NCBI RefSeq assembly: GCF_014297275.1
Contig: NZ_JACOQK010000001.1
Coordinates: forward strand, 992,001 to 1,056,000
Direction: 5' to 3'
Length of the DNA stretch: 64,000 nucleotides
DNA from: Clostridium facile
GTDB taxonomy: Bacteria > Bacillota > Clostridia > Oscillospirales > Ruminococcaceae
Of the stretch, positions 1 through 7,429 are shown piece by piece (position 1 is the stretch's first letter; each line of letters begins with the position of its first letter). A model generated the notes under the pieces. The model did not search any database. It saw only the letters and a list, made by a program, of their open reading frames with translations, and was not told the DNA's origin. Both the position numbers and the translations under genes were made by a program.

Positions 1-369
1 ACAAAAATCATTTGGATTTCCGATACAAACCCAACCTGTATCCGGGTTAAAATATGTCTGCCAATTTGTAGCATACTGAATTCCAGTACCTGTTTGATAA
101 TTTTGGTCAGGTAGTATGAATAAATTCCCTGGTTGAGCCTTTGGAACGATGAGATTTTTTCTAATCCAATTCATTTGAGGATTTAGTCCTGTTAATTGGA
201 GCGCTTTTTTCGTTTGTAAATTCACATCCAAACTATTATATCCATTTCTAATTAGAATGGAAAAGTTTACATCATTCCATGGCTCATAAAAAAATGAATT
301 CTCATTTTTGATATACTGTGCTTCGCCAGATAAAATATCGTCCTTATGAATAAATGTAACTGTTATCAT
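1..369 (-). CDS. Hypothetical protein, 3' end outside window (last gene of toxin/immunity array)
   Basis: An open frame of 123 codons runs from an ATG at 369 to the left edge without a stop. The start is preceded by GGAG about six bases upstream, so it looks translated. The protein begins MITVTFIHKDDILSG and has aromatic, Trp-rich stretches (FYEPWNDV, NWQTYFNPDTGW). No signal peptide or membrane segment is visible. I do not recognise the family. It lies 29 bases after the small gene at 399-620, in the same direction, so it is probably co-transcribed with the immunity-like genes before it and may itself be an immunity or cargo protein; that role is inferred from position only. Confidence 0.6.
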   Translation of the reverse strand, partial: MITVTFIHKDDILSGEAQYIKNENSFFYEPWNDVNFSILIRNGYNSLDVNLQTKKALQLTGLNPQMNWIRKNLIVPKAQPGNLFILPDQNYQTGTGIQYATNWQTYFNPDTGWVCIGNPNDFC

Positions 370-398
370 CGCTTGCTCCGAAAAAGAAATATACATTC

Positions 399-620
399 TT
401 ACCATTCATAAGTAAAGAATCCTTCTGTCCAATTATCCTCATCCAAGCGATATTCATCAATATTAAAATCATCTGGATGATCGATAAATTTAGGGTATTT
501 TTTAAATTTTTCTAAAGCCTGTTCCGCTTTTTCTCTGGTAGAATATACCGCAATATCTGTTACGATATCATAACCATCTTCATCTTCATAAAAATGTGTT
601 AATTCAAAAATTGACTTCAT
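399..620 (-). CDS. Small acidic protein, paralogue of the gene at 633-842 (probable immunity protein)
   Basis: A 73-residue acidic protein. It shares a pattern with its upstream neighbour: an N-terminal YxLTH/FELTH strand, then YSTRExAExxxEKxK, then FIDxPDDFxIxEYxxD. This resembles a widespread small family often placed next to polymorphic-toxin tails (DUF7336-like, from memory). The conserved YSTRE helix and PDDF loop suggest one compact alpha/beta domain. A Shine-Dalgarno GGAGGA lies just before the ATG, and the gap to the upstream gene is 12 bases, so the two genes are a tandem, probably duplicated pair. Toxin neutralisation is an inference from context; no catalytic motif is present. Confidence 0.72.
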   Translation of the reverse strand: MKSIFELTHFYEDEDGYDIVTDIAVYSTREKAEQALEKFKKYPKFIDHPDDFNIDEYRLDEDNWTEGFFTYEW

Positions 621-632
621 AGTGTCTTCCTC

Positions 633-842
633 CTATATAAAATCAAAATCCATTTCGTATTCTACAATCACAAAATCATCCGGATAATCTATAAAACCCT
701 CAATTATTTTATATTTCTCTATCGTTTTCTCTGCATTTTCTCTAGTAGAATAGTATCCTATTGTTTTACCACAATAAATCCATTTTTGTTCTTTATTATC
801 GTACTCTACTTTTCGTTGATGCGTTAATTGATATACAAACAT
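633..842 (-). CDS. Small protein, paralogue of the gene at 399-620 (probable immunity protein)
   Basis: A 69-residue protein starting MFVYQLTHQRKVEYDNK, with the same YSTREN-AEKTIEKYK helix and FIDYPDDFVIVEYE segment as the next gene downstream. The start is set by an AGGAGGGG Shine-Dalgarno site ten bases upstream; that site overlaps the stop codon of the toxin-tail fragment at 853-1000. The order toxin tail, then immunity gene, with almost no gap is typical of polymorphic-toxin cassettes. No transmembrane segment or signal peptide. Function inferred, not demonstrated. Confidence 0.72.
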   Translation of the reverse strand: MFVYQLTHQRKVEYDNKEQKWIYCGKTIGYYSTRENAEKTIEKYKIIEGFIDYPDDFVIVEYEMDFDFI

Positions 843-852
843 GAAACCCCTC

Positions 853-1000
853 CTATTTTAAACCTAAAGTTCTATACGCCCATTTTTTTATTTTACTATA
901 TTCTGAGCCTGCACCTTTACCAATATTTTTCACTTAAGATTCTATTTGTAAAGTCTTGCGCTAATTCACCAGAATAACAAAGTACTATACCAATTGGCAT
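853..1000 (-). pseudogene. Decayed polymorphic-toxin C-terminal tail, frameshifted
   Basis: Two overlapping frames read as one protein tail. The first, from an ATG at 1000, gives MPIGIVLCYSGELAQDF then TNRILSEKYW before a stop. The second, entered near 922-930, gives GKGAGSEYSKIKKWAYRTL and ends at a TAG at 853. The pattern NRxLxEKY followed by KGxGSEYSKIKKW is one I associate with C-terminal ends of Rhs/LXG-type toxins. The tail stops immediately before the immunity-like gene at 633-842. No delivery domain remains, so this is a displaced cassette fragment rather than a working toxin. The frameshift could also be a sequencing error. Confidence 0.5.
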
Positions 1001-1011
1001 AGTACTTTGTT
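976..1011. repeat. 36-base near-perfect palindrome
   Basis: The segment from AACAAAGTACTAT to ATAGTACTTTGTT is self-complementary over its whole length apart from one symmetric mismatch pair near the centre. It begins eight bases past the stop codon of the gene at 1019-1459 and overlaps the start of the toxin-tail fragment. There is no run of T after the hairpin on either strand, so it is not a typical intrinsic terminator. Confidence 0.55.
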
Positions 1012-1018
1012 ACTAATT

Positions 1019-1459
1019 TTAATATTCACTCATTGCCTTTCTAAATTTTTTATCATCCGATGAATATCCCTGTAATACACCTAACATATGGCAAAAATCA
1101 GTTGCAATTTCATAATGGCTTATGATAAATAAAATCTCGTCATTCTCTTTAAATCCATTTTGGAAAACCCAAAAATATGGAATAGAACAGTCAGATACTT
1201 GAAAAAGACTACTTGGTATCCAATCCGGTGGACAAGCTTCCTCATACGATATTAAATAGTACATAATATGATCATGAACCATTATTCCATATACTGTATA
1301 TTCCGCACCAACAAATAAAGGATATTCTACTCCTCCATCTACACCAGTACCAAAACTGAAAGTAACAAAATAATCAATATTCTTTGGAACAGAGTATGGC
1401 TTTATAAAACAAGGCACAGTATCGGTTATATGTTTTTTTGTAACACATTTTACTTTCAT
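1019..1459 (-). CDS. Hypothetical protein, probable immunity protein
   Basis: A complete 146-residue protein beginning MKVKCVTKKHITDTVPC. It is soluble-looking, with no signal peptide or membrane helix, rich in aromatic residues (YFVTFSFGTG, IMYYLISYEEACPPDW, IPYFWVFQNGFKE) and ending in a basic helix. I do not recognise a named family, but the strand-rich aromatic composition and small size are common among immunity proteins. It starts 13 bases after the stop of the decayed toxin tail at 1472-1725, which matches a toxin-then-immunity order. The upstream AAAGGAAT is a reasonable Shine-Dalgarno site. Confidence 0.7.
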   Translation of the reverse strand: MKVKCVTKKHITDTVPCFIKPYSVPKNIDYFVTFSFGTGVDGGVEYPLFVGAEYTVYGIMVHDHIMYYLISYEEACPPDWIPSSLFQVSDCSIPYFWVFQNGFKENDEILFIISHYEIATDFCHMLGVLQGYSSDDKKFRKAMSEY

Positions 1460-1471
1460 GATATAATTCCT

Positions 1472-1725
1472 TTACTTTAATTTAAAATCAGCAAATTTAC
1501 CGGTTCTGGTATTATATACAAAATGAATTATCACTTTTGAGTCATCTGGTGTGTTATAAGATTTGTTACATTTTAATCCATCCTTTAGTTGCTTTCTATC
1601 TTGAATCTTGAATAATAATAATTACCTTGTAAATGTTCTACGTTTTTCAAAGGATTGGACTTTACTTCTGTCATAAATAGTTGTTCATATAAATTTTTAG
1701 CTGTAGTTTTTCTTATATTTAGATC
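1472..1725 (-). pseudogene. Decayed polymorphic-toxin C-terminal tail with frameshift
   Basis: Reading leftwards from 1725, one frame gives RKTTAKNLYEQLFMTEVKS, NPLKNVEHLQGNYYY and then a stop. A second frame continues with QLKDGLKCNKSYNTPDD and IIHFVYNTRTGKFADFKLK, ending at a TAA at 1472. The ending pattern IHxVYNxxTGxxxDFK is one I recall from a recurrent C-terminal toxin domain of Gram-positive polymorphic toxins (recall, not a search). The frame change lies around 1600-1615. The fragment has no start codon with a ribosome site and no delivery domain. The intact gene at 1019-1459 begins directly after it. Confidence 0.5.
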
Positions 1726-1864
1726 TCATCTCCAATATCTTTTATAATACATACTCTCTACTTTCGATTGGATAATGCGATATACCCCTAGAAGGGAGAA
1801 TCTATCCGAAAACTTATGCTTTTAGATGATTCTCTACTGAAAGAATAATGATATATTTACTTCA

Positions 1865-2327
1865 TCAAATATTGTTAAATGCAATTTTATGTTCTTTCAG
1901 AAACGCAAGATCTTGTTTCGTTGGATTTTGCATAAAAGATAGTTTTTCATGTGTTACTGTTGCAAACCATAATTTATCATTGCGATAAAAACAAATATCT
2001 TCTGGTACATCATCGTCTGATGTGATAAAAAGATTTGGTATTTTTAAAAGTTCTTTGCGGCTTTCTTTACAACAACGGCAAATTATCATTATTTGATGTC
2101 TCAGTTGTCCTAAAAAATCGACTGGCCAGTCTTTTTTTTTCAAAAATAAATTGAGTAGCATAAGGAGTAATCTGATTACAGTATTTATAAATTGGAGGGT
2201 TTTGAGAATATGGCTTTTGAATTAATACAGTAATCGAAAAATTATCTGAAAATTTAGAAAGGAATTCAATAAGAATTTGTTCGTTCTGAATTATGTCATT
2301 ATAATTTATATTGATTTTATGAAACAT
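1865..2327 (-). pseudogene. Probable immunity gene split by a +1 shift in a 9-A run
   Basis: Two overlapping frames form one coherent protein of about 153 residues. The first half starts at an ATG at 2327 (MFHKININYNDIIQNEQ), with AAGGA upstream, and reads to ...YATQFIFEKK. The second half continues as DWPVDFLGQLRHQIMIICR and ends ...LAFLKEHKIAFNNI at 1865. The join is a run of nine A on the coding strand (2132-2140); with eight A the frame would be open throughout. The start overlaps the stop of the upstream toxin-tail fragment by 11 bases. Possible explanations are decay, slippage-based phase variation, programmed frameshifting, or an assembly error. Confidence 0.55.
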
Positions 2328-2475
2328 AGAGTCTATATCCTTCTATTCGTCTTCCACCCTCTATAACATGATAATGCCGCCAATAACCCGCACCATATGC
2401 TGGATCTCGTACAGGTACTTCAACTACCCATGTAGTTGAAGTATATCCATGTACATTTAAACCAATATCTATGCT
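2317..2475 (-). pseudogene. Orphan toxin-tail fragment, no start codon
   Basis: An open frame of 52 codons plus stop, bounded upstream by a stop at 2476-2478 and lacking a start codon. It encodes GLNVHGYTSTTWVVEV, PVRDPAYGAGYWRHYHV and IEGGRRIEGYRLYVS. Codon use and residue pattern look like real protein. Its stop overlaps the first codons of the next gene by 11 bases, the arrangement seen between a polymorphic-toxin tail and its immunity gene. I do not recognise the toxin type; the family and activity are unknown. It sits only about 40 bases after the stop of the surface glycosidase gene, with no obvious promoter of its own. Confidence 0.45.
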
Positions 2476-2518
2476 TTAACAATATACCATATCATTTGGT
2501 AATCAATCGGTATAGCAA

Positions 2519-5500
2519 TTATTTTTTCTTACGGGAGAGAACCAGTACAACTCCTGCAACTGCCAATGTTGCGATTCCAACAATTGGTACAAAATCGCCT
2601 GTTTTGGCTGCATTTGCTTTTGGTGTGGTAGATTCCTGTCCAGTTTGAGTAGCTATATCATTCGTGGATGAAGTCATTTCTTCTGGAACAGTTCCATCTA
2701 CTGTTACTAACTGATCCATTGCAGCCTGCACAGATTGTACTGCTGCGTCTACTTCTTCCTGACTTGCGTTTTCATTTTCCAGTACCATTTTTGCTTCATT
2801 TACTGCTGCTGTCAGTACTGTATAACTTTCTGCTGTATATTCAGATGCACTAATCTTATTTGCCTGTGCAACCGCTTCTTCCAAGATGGACTTATCCGCT
2901 TTATATCTCAGGTTTAACATTGCGTTTAACAGATTATCCGCTACTTCATTGATTTCCGCCTGCATGGCGTCTCCGTCATTGTATACACCTTTGGCTGCTT
3001 CCAATGCTACGGTGAATTCTGCTTGACCTGCTTCTACATATTTACTCAGGTCAATTTTTTTCGCTACTTCAATTAAACTAGCTAAACTTTCTTTATCCCC
3101 AGCTATAAACCCTAATTTATGAATTTCATTCAGCAATGTTTTCCATGCTTGATCAATTACTTCTTGACTTGCATTTTCATTTGCTGCTACTGTTTTGGCA
3201 TTTTCCAGTGCTGTATCAAAGGATTTTTGTACGCTTTCAATGGCATTATCATATTCCCCGCTTACTTTGGCATTTTCTGCATAAGCAATAACAGCATTCA
3301 AAACTGTTTTGTCCCCAGATGGAACCATACGATTATCCACATAAACATTTAATTCCGCACAACTTGCATATCCACCTACTGCTTCTAACGCTGTTAAACG
3401 AATCGCTGTTACTTTTGTTGGTTTTATTGTAATCGATTGGGTATCATTATTGCCTGGCCAATTTCCTTTTGATAATACTTCCCAACTTCCATCCTGTAAC
3501 AATCCTTCTAACTGATATTTTTGAATAATACCATTTTTACTATCCTTATCAGTACGTGGTATATAAACAACTTGGAAAATATTTTCTGGCTGTTGGAACT
3601 GTAAGGTTAAACTTTGTGGCAAAACTGGACCACTTGTTTTATAGTTGGTATGCCAAATTGTAGTAGGGTTATCATCAATTGCAAAAGATGCTGGACCGTT
3701 AATGAAATCTGGAGGATTTGTTTCACTAGTAGCACTAGCTGTCATTTCAGAATGCGGTAATAATGTACCTTGTGTTACATTTAAGCGCAAAGAATGATCT
3801 GTATTCATAATAATTTGTTGTGTTGGATTTTCCTGATAAATGTCTCCTTCCCAATTTGAAAAAGAATAAAAATCATCTTGAATTGGTTCTACAGTTACTT
3901 TAGTACCTTGTTTAAATTCTTCTGTATACGGTAAGGTAACCTGTTTATTGTTTACTTTTACTGGAACACCTTTAGCGCCATCTACTGCAAGTGTATAGTT
4001 TTCTTTTTGGTTTAACGTATTATTAAGTACAATTTCAGATAATTGTAGGTAATACACAGTGGGATTATCAAATACAGCTTTTCCTAGTTTTGTTGTTGTA
4101 ATTTTTATATATCGAGCTGTATATATTTCGTCCCACAATACAGTAAATGGGGAACCTTTTTCTGGTTGTATGTCAACTGCAGTATAGATTGTTTTAAATT
4201 CTTCCTCTTGCTCACCTTTAATTGAAATTGTAAAATCTTTGGGGAATGATGCAATTGTACCATCTTCAGCTAAACAATCCGTTCTTGGATAAAGCTTTAT
4301 CTGATTAAATTGTTGGTTAGACCCTAAATCCAACTGAATTTCTATTGGTTGTTCCGCAACATTTTGAGAGGATAAGCCATTGCTTGTAAAACCATTTGCA
4401 CCTTTTTGGTTCGGATATTGATAAATTCCATCTGTAAGGTTTTGAGGCATCCAATCTGGGTCAATTAACATTTGGTTATTAGAAGTTACTGTTGCACCTA
4501 ATGCTAAATTTTCAATGCCACTGTAGGCGTGTTCAACGATTAAATTTGTATGTTCCTGTGGTGTGATATGGATGGTTTCTTTATCCGATTGAATATCTCC
4601 ATTCCATTGATAAAATGTATATTCATTGTTTAAATTTGGAATGATTTGCAATTGAATTTCTTCTCCTGGAAAAATTAATTGTTGATAAGGCAAAGAAACA
4701 GGAGTTTTACCATTTATAGAAATTTGATCTGAAATAGATGCCATATCTGATGTAATAGAAAGAACTTTTGAAGAGGAACTGTATAACTCTACCTCCCCTA
4801 CTGCCATATAGAATTTTCCATCATCCATTTGGCTAAGTTCACTGCTTGTTATACGAATAAACTGAAGTTGTTTTGGCTGTTCTAATTCCAAAATATATGG
4901 TAAAGAAGGATTGTGCCCTGAAACATTTTGAATGACTTCCCAATCTTTATTGTTATTCGAGACTTCTATTGTAAAACTTTGTGGTAATCCCTGGCTGCTG
5001 GATGGATAAATAGAAACTATATCAATTGGGCAGATGTTATCAAAACCAATACCTACCCATTGTGAATTGTTAGAGGTTTCTTGAGGTTCTGAGAACCACC
5101 CATTTGTTCGATTTCCATCATTTATGCCAGTATAATTTCCACTGGAAGAAATTCCAATTCCCGATGAAGCTATATTAAACCGGTCAGAAATTATCTGTAC
5201 TGGGGTAGAACTGATTTCAGTTGAATTTAAGTGGAAACGTTCATAGATTGGTGTTAATGTTCTTTCAGAAAAAGGTAGATTTTGTTCCGCAATATTTTGT
5301 TGGTTTTGGAACCATCCCAATTCTACAAAACCTTTTGAATAGATCAAACCGGAAATATGTCCATTTTGTTCTTTTGTATTGTGAAAAACAACAGGCAAAT
5401 CAAACTGGAATGATATTTTTGTACCTTTTTTTACAGATAAATTGAGGTGGATAAATCCATTTTCTACTGGAGCATCTACCGTTTTACCATCTACACAAAC

Positions 5501-6883
5501 TTGATAAGATGAAACAAACGATGGTACAAATAAGCAAAGATTTAAATTAGTATTTTGATTACAATCTAATACAGAAAACTCAACATTTCCGTCTTCTGGA
5601 TAATTGCTCATTTGTTGTAGGGTAATACCATTAAATTTTAGCGTGTTATTTCCATATTGTAAGGCATACAAAGCATTATCCTGCCCTATCATATACTGAT
5701 ACCGAATTGCCTTTGTCGTTCCTTCTCCACCGCGCATTGTGCAACATTGTGTTGCCTCAAATCCGTGTAAATTTAAAGTTTGGTTAGAAACACCTACGCA
5801 GCTATCTGTTCCAAAACCTCCATTGGATCGTTGTGCCGCACCAATACCATTATATAAAATTTTTTGTCCTAACTCTAACCAAGCAATATCCTCTGTAAAG
5901 CGGAATAATTCCATAGCAACAAGATAAGAATCTATAATTGCACATGGCTCTGTCCATTCTGGGCGTTGATACCAGTTATAATTCATATATGCTTCTGTCA
6001 TACCATAAGTAATATATTCATTCATACGTTGTAGTGCATAATCTAAATATTTTTTATCATTTGTTTCCTGATAAAACCGTAGCAACCCTCTCGTTGCCGA
6101 TAAAGTTGCATGGGTTTGGAATTTTAAATCGACTACATCCGCTTTCATAAATTTTTGAATTAACACATCTATTACCTGTTTTAGTTCTTGGTTGTGTGTC
6201 ACTTCATATGCATGGGTAGCTCCATCTAACATCATAAAGATGCAACCTGTATCTGTAGATAATTCCCAACCGTTTTGTTGGCCAATAATCTCTCCAGATA
6301 CACCTCCGCCACCGCTTAAATGCTCAATTGGATATCTTTCAATAGCAGGTTTTCCTTCAATTAATAATTTCTGTACCAAATTATTGATAACATTTAATGC
6401 TCGTTGATCTCCATTCCATTGATACAACTCACACATCGCACGCAAAAACCAACTATGTCCAGAAAACAACTGTTCATTTGCCATATCTGGATTTAATTTC
6501 GAGTTCATAAATGCTCCATCGATTAAATTCTTTTCCATTTCATCCATCATTGCTTCTAACGTGACTGGTTCACGTTGGTGCAATGTCTTTGCCTGGCTAA
6601 CTAAACCTAAAATAATACGTCCTTGCATATCTCCTGGCCAGCTTGGATCGCCAGCAATTGCTTTTTGTACATTATATTGGTCGCTTTCTAAACGATCGTA
6701 ATTTGCATTTGCACGTTCATACAAATAACCAGATTCTGTGTTCAGGTTAGAAAGATCAATCAATTCCAGTTGATTTCCAGTAGTTTTTTCTTGTGTTTTT
6801 GCCACAACAGGAATACTGTATAAACACAAAAAAAGCATTGCTAATATAGTGCTGATTCCTCTTAAAATATAATTTTTCCTCAT
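2519..6883 (-). CDS. Secreted GH127-like glycosidase with F5/8C, InlB-type and FIVAR repeats and a KTGD wall anchor
   Basis: A 1454-residue surface protein. A signal peptide occupies residues 1-28. Residues 60-520 form an (alpha/alpha)6-type catalytic region like family GH127 beta-L-arabinofuranosidases: the zinc-site pattern Glu-x-Cys (EPC, about 312-314) and Cys-Cys (QCC, about 379-381) matches the Glu/Cys3 site of that family. Then follow three discoidin-like (F5/8 type C) domains (about 560-700, 805-955, 1040-1170) alternating with two short InlB-type repeats (YQWNGDI, SNWEGDI), three FIVAR helical repeats (1180-1400) and a C-terminal anchor ANAAKTGDF, a hydrophobic helix and RKKK. An AGGAGGAG ribosome site and a good promoter precede it. 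It probably removes arabinofuranosyl units from plant or host glycans at the cell wall; exact substrate unknown. Confidence 0.85.
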   Translation of the reverse strand: MRKNYILRGISTILAMLFLCLYSIPVVAKTQEKTTGNQLELIDLSNLNTESGYLYERANANYDRLESDQYNVQKAIAGDPSWPGDMQGRIILGLVSQAKTLHQREPVTLEAMMDEMEKNLIDGAFMNSKLNPDMANEQLFSGHSWFLRAMCELYQWNGDQRALNVINNLVQKLLIEGKPAIERYPIEHLSGGGGVSGEIIGQQNGWELSTDTGCIFMMLDGATHAYEVTHNQELKQVIDVLIQKFMKADVVDLKFQTHATLSATRGLLRFYQETNDKKYLDYALQRMNEYITYGMTEAYMNYNWYQRPEWTEPCAIIDSYLVAMELFRFTEDIAWLELGQKILYNGIGAAQRSNGGFGTDSCVGVSNQTLNLHGFEATQCCTMRGGEGTTKAIRYQYMIGQDNALYALQYGNNTLKFNGITLQQMSNYPEDGNVEFSVLDCNQNTNLNLCLFVPSFVSSYQVCVDGKTVDAPVENGFIHLNLSVKKGTKISFQFDLPVVFHNTKEQNGHISGLIYSKGFVELGWFQNQQNIAEQNLPFSERTLTPIYERFHLNSTEISSTPVQIISDRFNIASSGIGISSSGNYTGINDGNRTNGWFSEPQETSNNSQWVGIGFDNICPIDIVSIYPSSSQGLPQSFTIEVSNNNKDWEVIQNVSGHNPSLPYILELEQPKQLQFIRITSSELSQMDDGKFYMAVGEVELYSSSSKVLSITSDMASISDQISINGKTPVSLPYQQLIFPGEEIQLQIIPNLNNEYTFYQWNGDIQSDKETIHITPQEHTNLIVEHAYSGIENLALGATVTSNNQMLIDPDWMPQNLTDGIYQYPNQKGANGFTSNGLSSQNVAEQPIEIQLDLGSNQQFNQIKLYPRTDCLAEDGTIASFPKDFTISIKGEQEEEFKTIYTAVDIQPEKGSPFTVLWDEIYTARYIKITTTKLGKAVFDNPTVYYLQLSEIVLNNTLNQKENYTLAVDGAKGVPVKVNNKQVTLPYTEEFKQGTKVTVEPIQDDFYSFSNWEGDIYQENPTQQIIMNTDHSLRLNVTQGTLLPHSEMTASATSETNPPDFINGPASFAIDDNPTTIWHTNYKTSGPVLPQSLTLQFQQPENIFQVVYIPRTDKDSKNGIIQKYQLEGLLQDGSWEVLSKGNWPGNNDTQSITIKPTKVTAIRLTALEAVGGYASCAELNVYVDNRMVPSGDKTVLNAVIAYAENAKVSGEYDNAIESVQKSFDTALENAKTVAANENASQEVIDQAWKTLLNEIHKLGFIAGDKESLASLIEVAKKIDLSKYVEAGQAEFTVALEAAKGVYNDGDAMQAEINEVADNLLNAMLNLRYKADKSILEEAVAQANKISASEYTAESYTVLTAAVNEAKMVLENENASQEEVDAAVQSVQAAMDQLVTVDGTVPEEMTSSTNDIATQTGQESTTPKANAAKTGDFVPIVGIATLAVAGVVLVLSRKKK

Positions 6884-6919
6884 CGTCTTTTTCTCCTCCT
6901 ATAAAAAAGATATAATTTC

Positions 6920-6948
6920 ATTATACCTTCGTTATTGAGAAAAAACAA
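6920..6948 (-). promoter_or_regulatory. SigA-type promoter of the GH127-like gene
   Basis: On the minus strand TTGTTT and TATAAT are separated by exactly 17 bases. Transcription would start near 6913, about 30 bases before the ATG at 6883 and just ahead of the AGGAGGAG ribosome site. Confidence 0.75.
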
Positions 6949-7070
6949 TAGAATTATTTCACTAAATAAAATATTTTTATGGTATATAATTTCTGTTTTA
7001 TGGATAATCATTGAATGTTTTCCTAATATTTTTCATTATTTTGATTTTAATGTAAAATTTGAATCTTATA

Positions 7071-7108
7071 AAAAAACCCAACCTTTCTATAGAAAAGTTG
7101 GGTTTTTT
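7071..7108 (-). terminator. Bidirectional intrinsic terminator
   Basis: AAAAAACCCAAC and GTTGGGTTTTTT form the lower stem, continued by TTTCTATAGAAA after one mismatch. There are T runs on both strands. It most likely ends the minus-strand Bce operon, whose last stop is at 7430. Confidence 0.8.
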
Positions 7109-7325
7109 ATAGCAGAGAAAAGATAAACACAAGAATATTATAGATTTATAATTACACAATGTATGTGTTGCCAGTAAGGATGCTAATCTAATGAATGTTT
7201 TGATTTGAAAAACAACTTTTGAGTAGATTATTGTACCCATGTTAGAGTTTTTAAGTTTCTTCTTAAAAATTACAGAGCAATCTTTTGTGAAAAGTATATT
7301 TTTCTGTTAGAAGAAATCATATGCT

Positions 7326-7349
7326 CCAATACTTACAGATAAGTATTGG
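7326..7349. repeat. Inverted repeat CCAATACTTA / TAAGTATTGG
   Basis: A perfect 10-base inverted repeat with a four-base loop, 80 bases after the permease stop. On the plus strand four T follow, so it may be a weak terminator or a 3' end stabiliser. Confidence 0.45.
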
Positions 7350-7429
7350 TTTTCCGAAATAGAATTCTAATTTTACAAAGATATGGAACTCCCTTTACGG
7401 AATGGCATATGATTACTCCAGATTGTAAA

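Larger units (their letters stand above)
6949..7429. other. Intergenic region, no gene seen
   Basis: An AT-rich stretch between the promoter of the GH127-like gene and the end of the ABC permease gene. It holds a strong terminator hairpin (7071-7108) and a smaller perfect inverted repeat (7326-7349). Short open frames here lack ribosome sites and resemble no protein. Confidence 0.6.
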
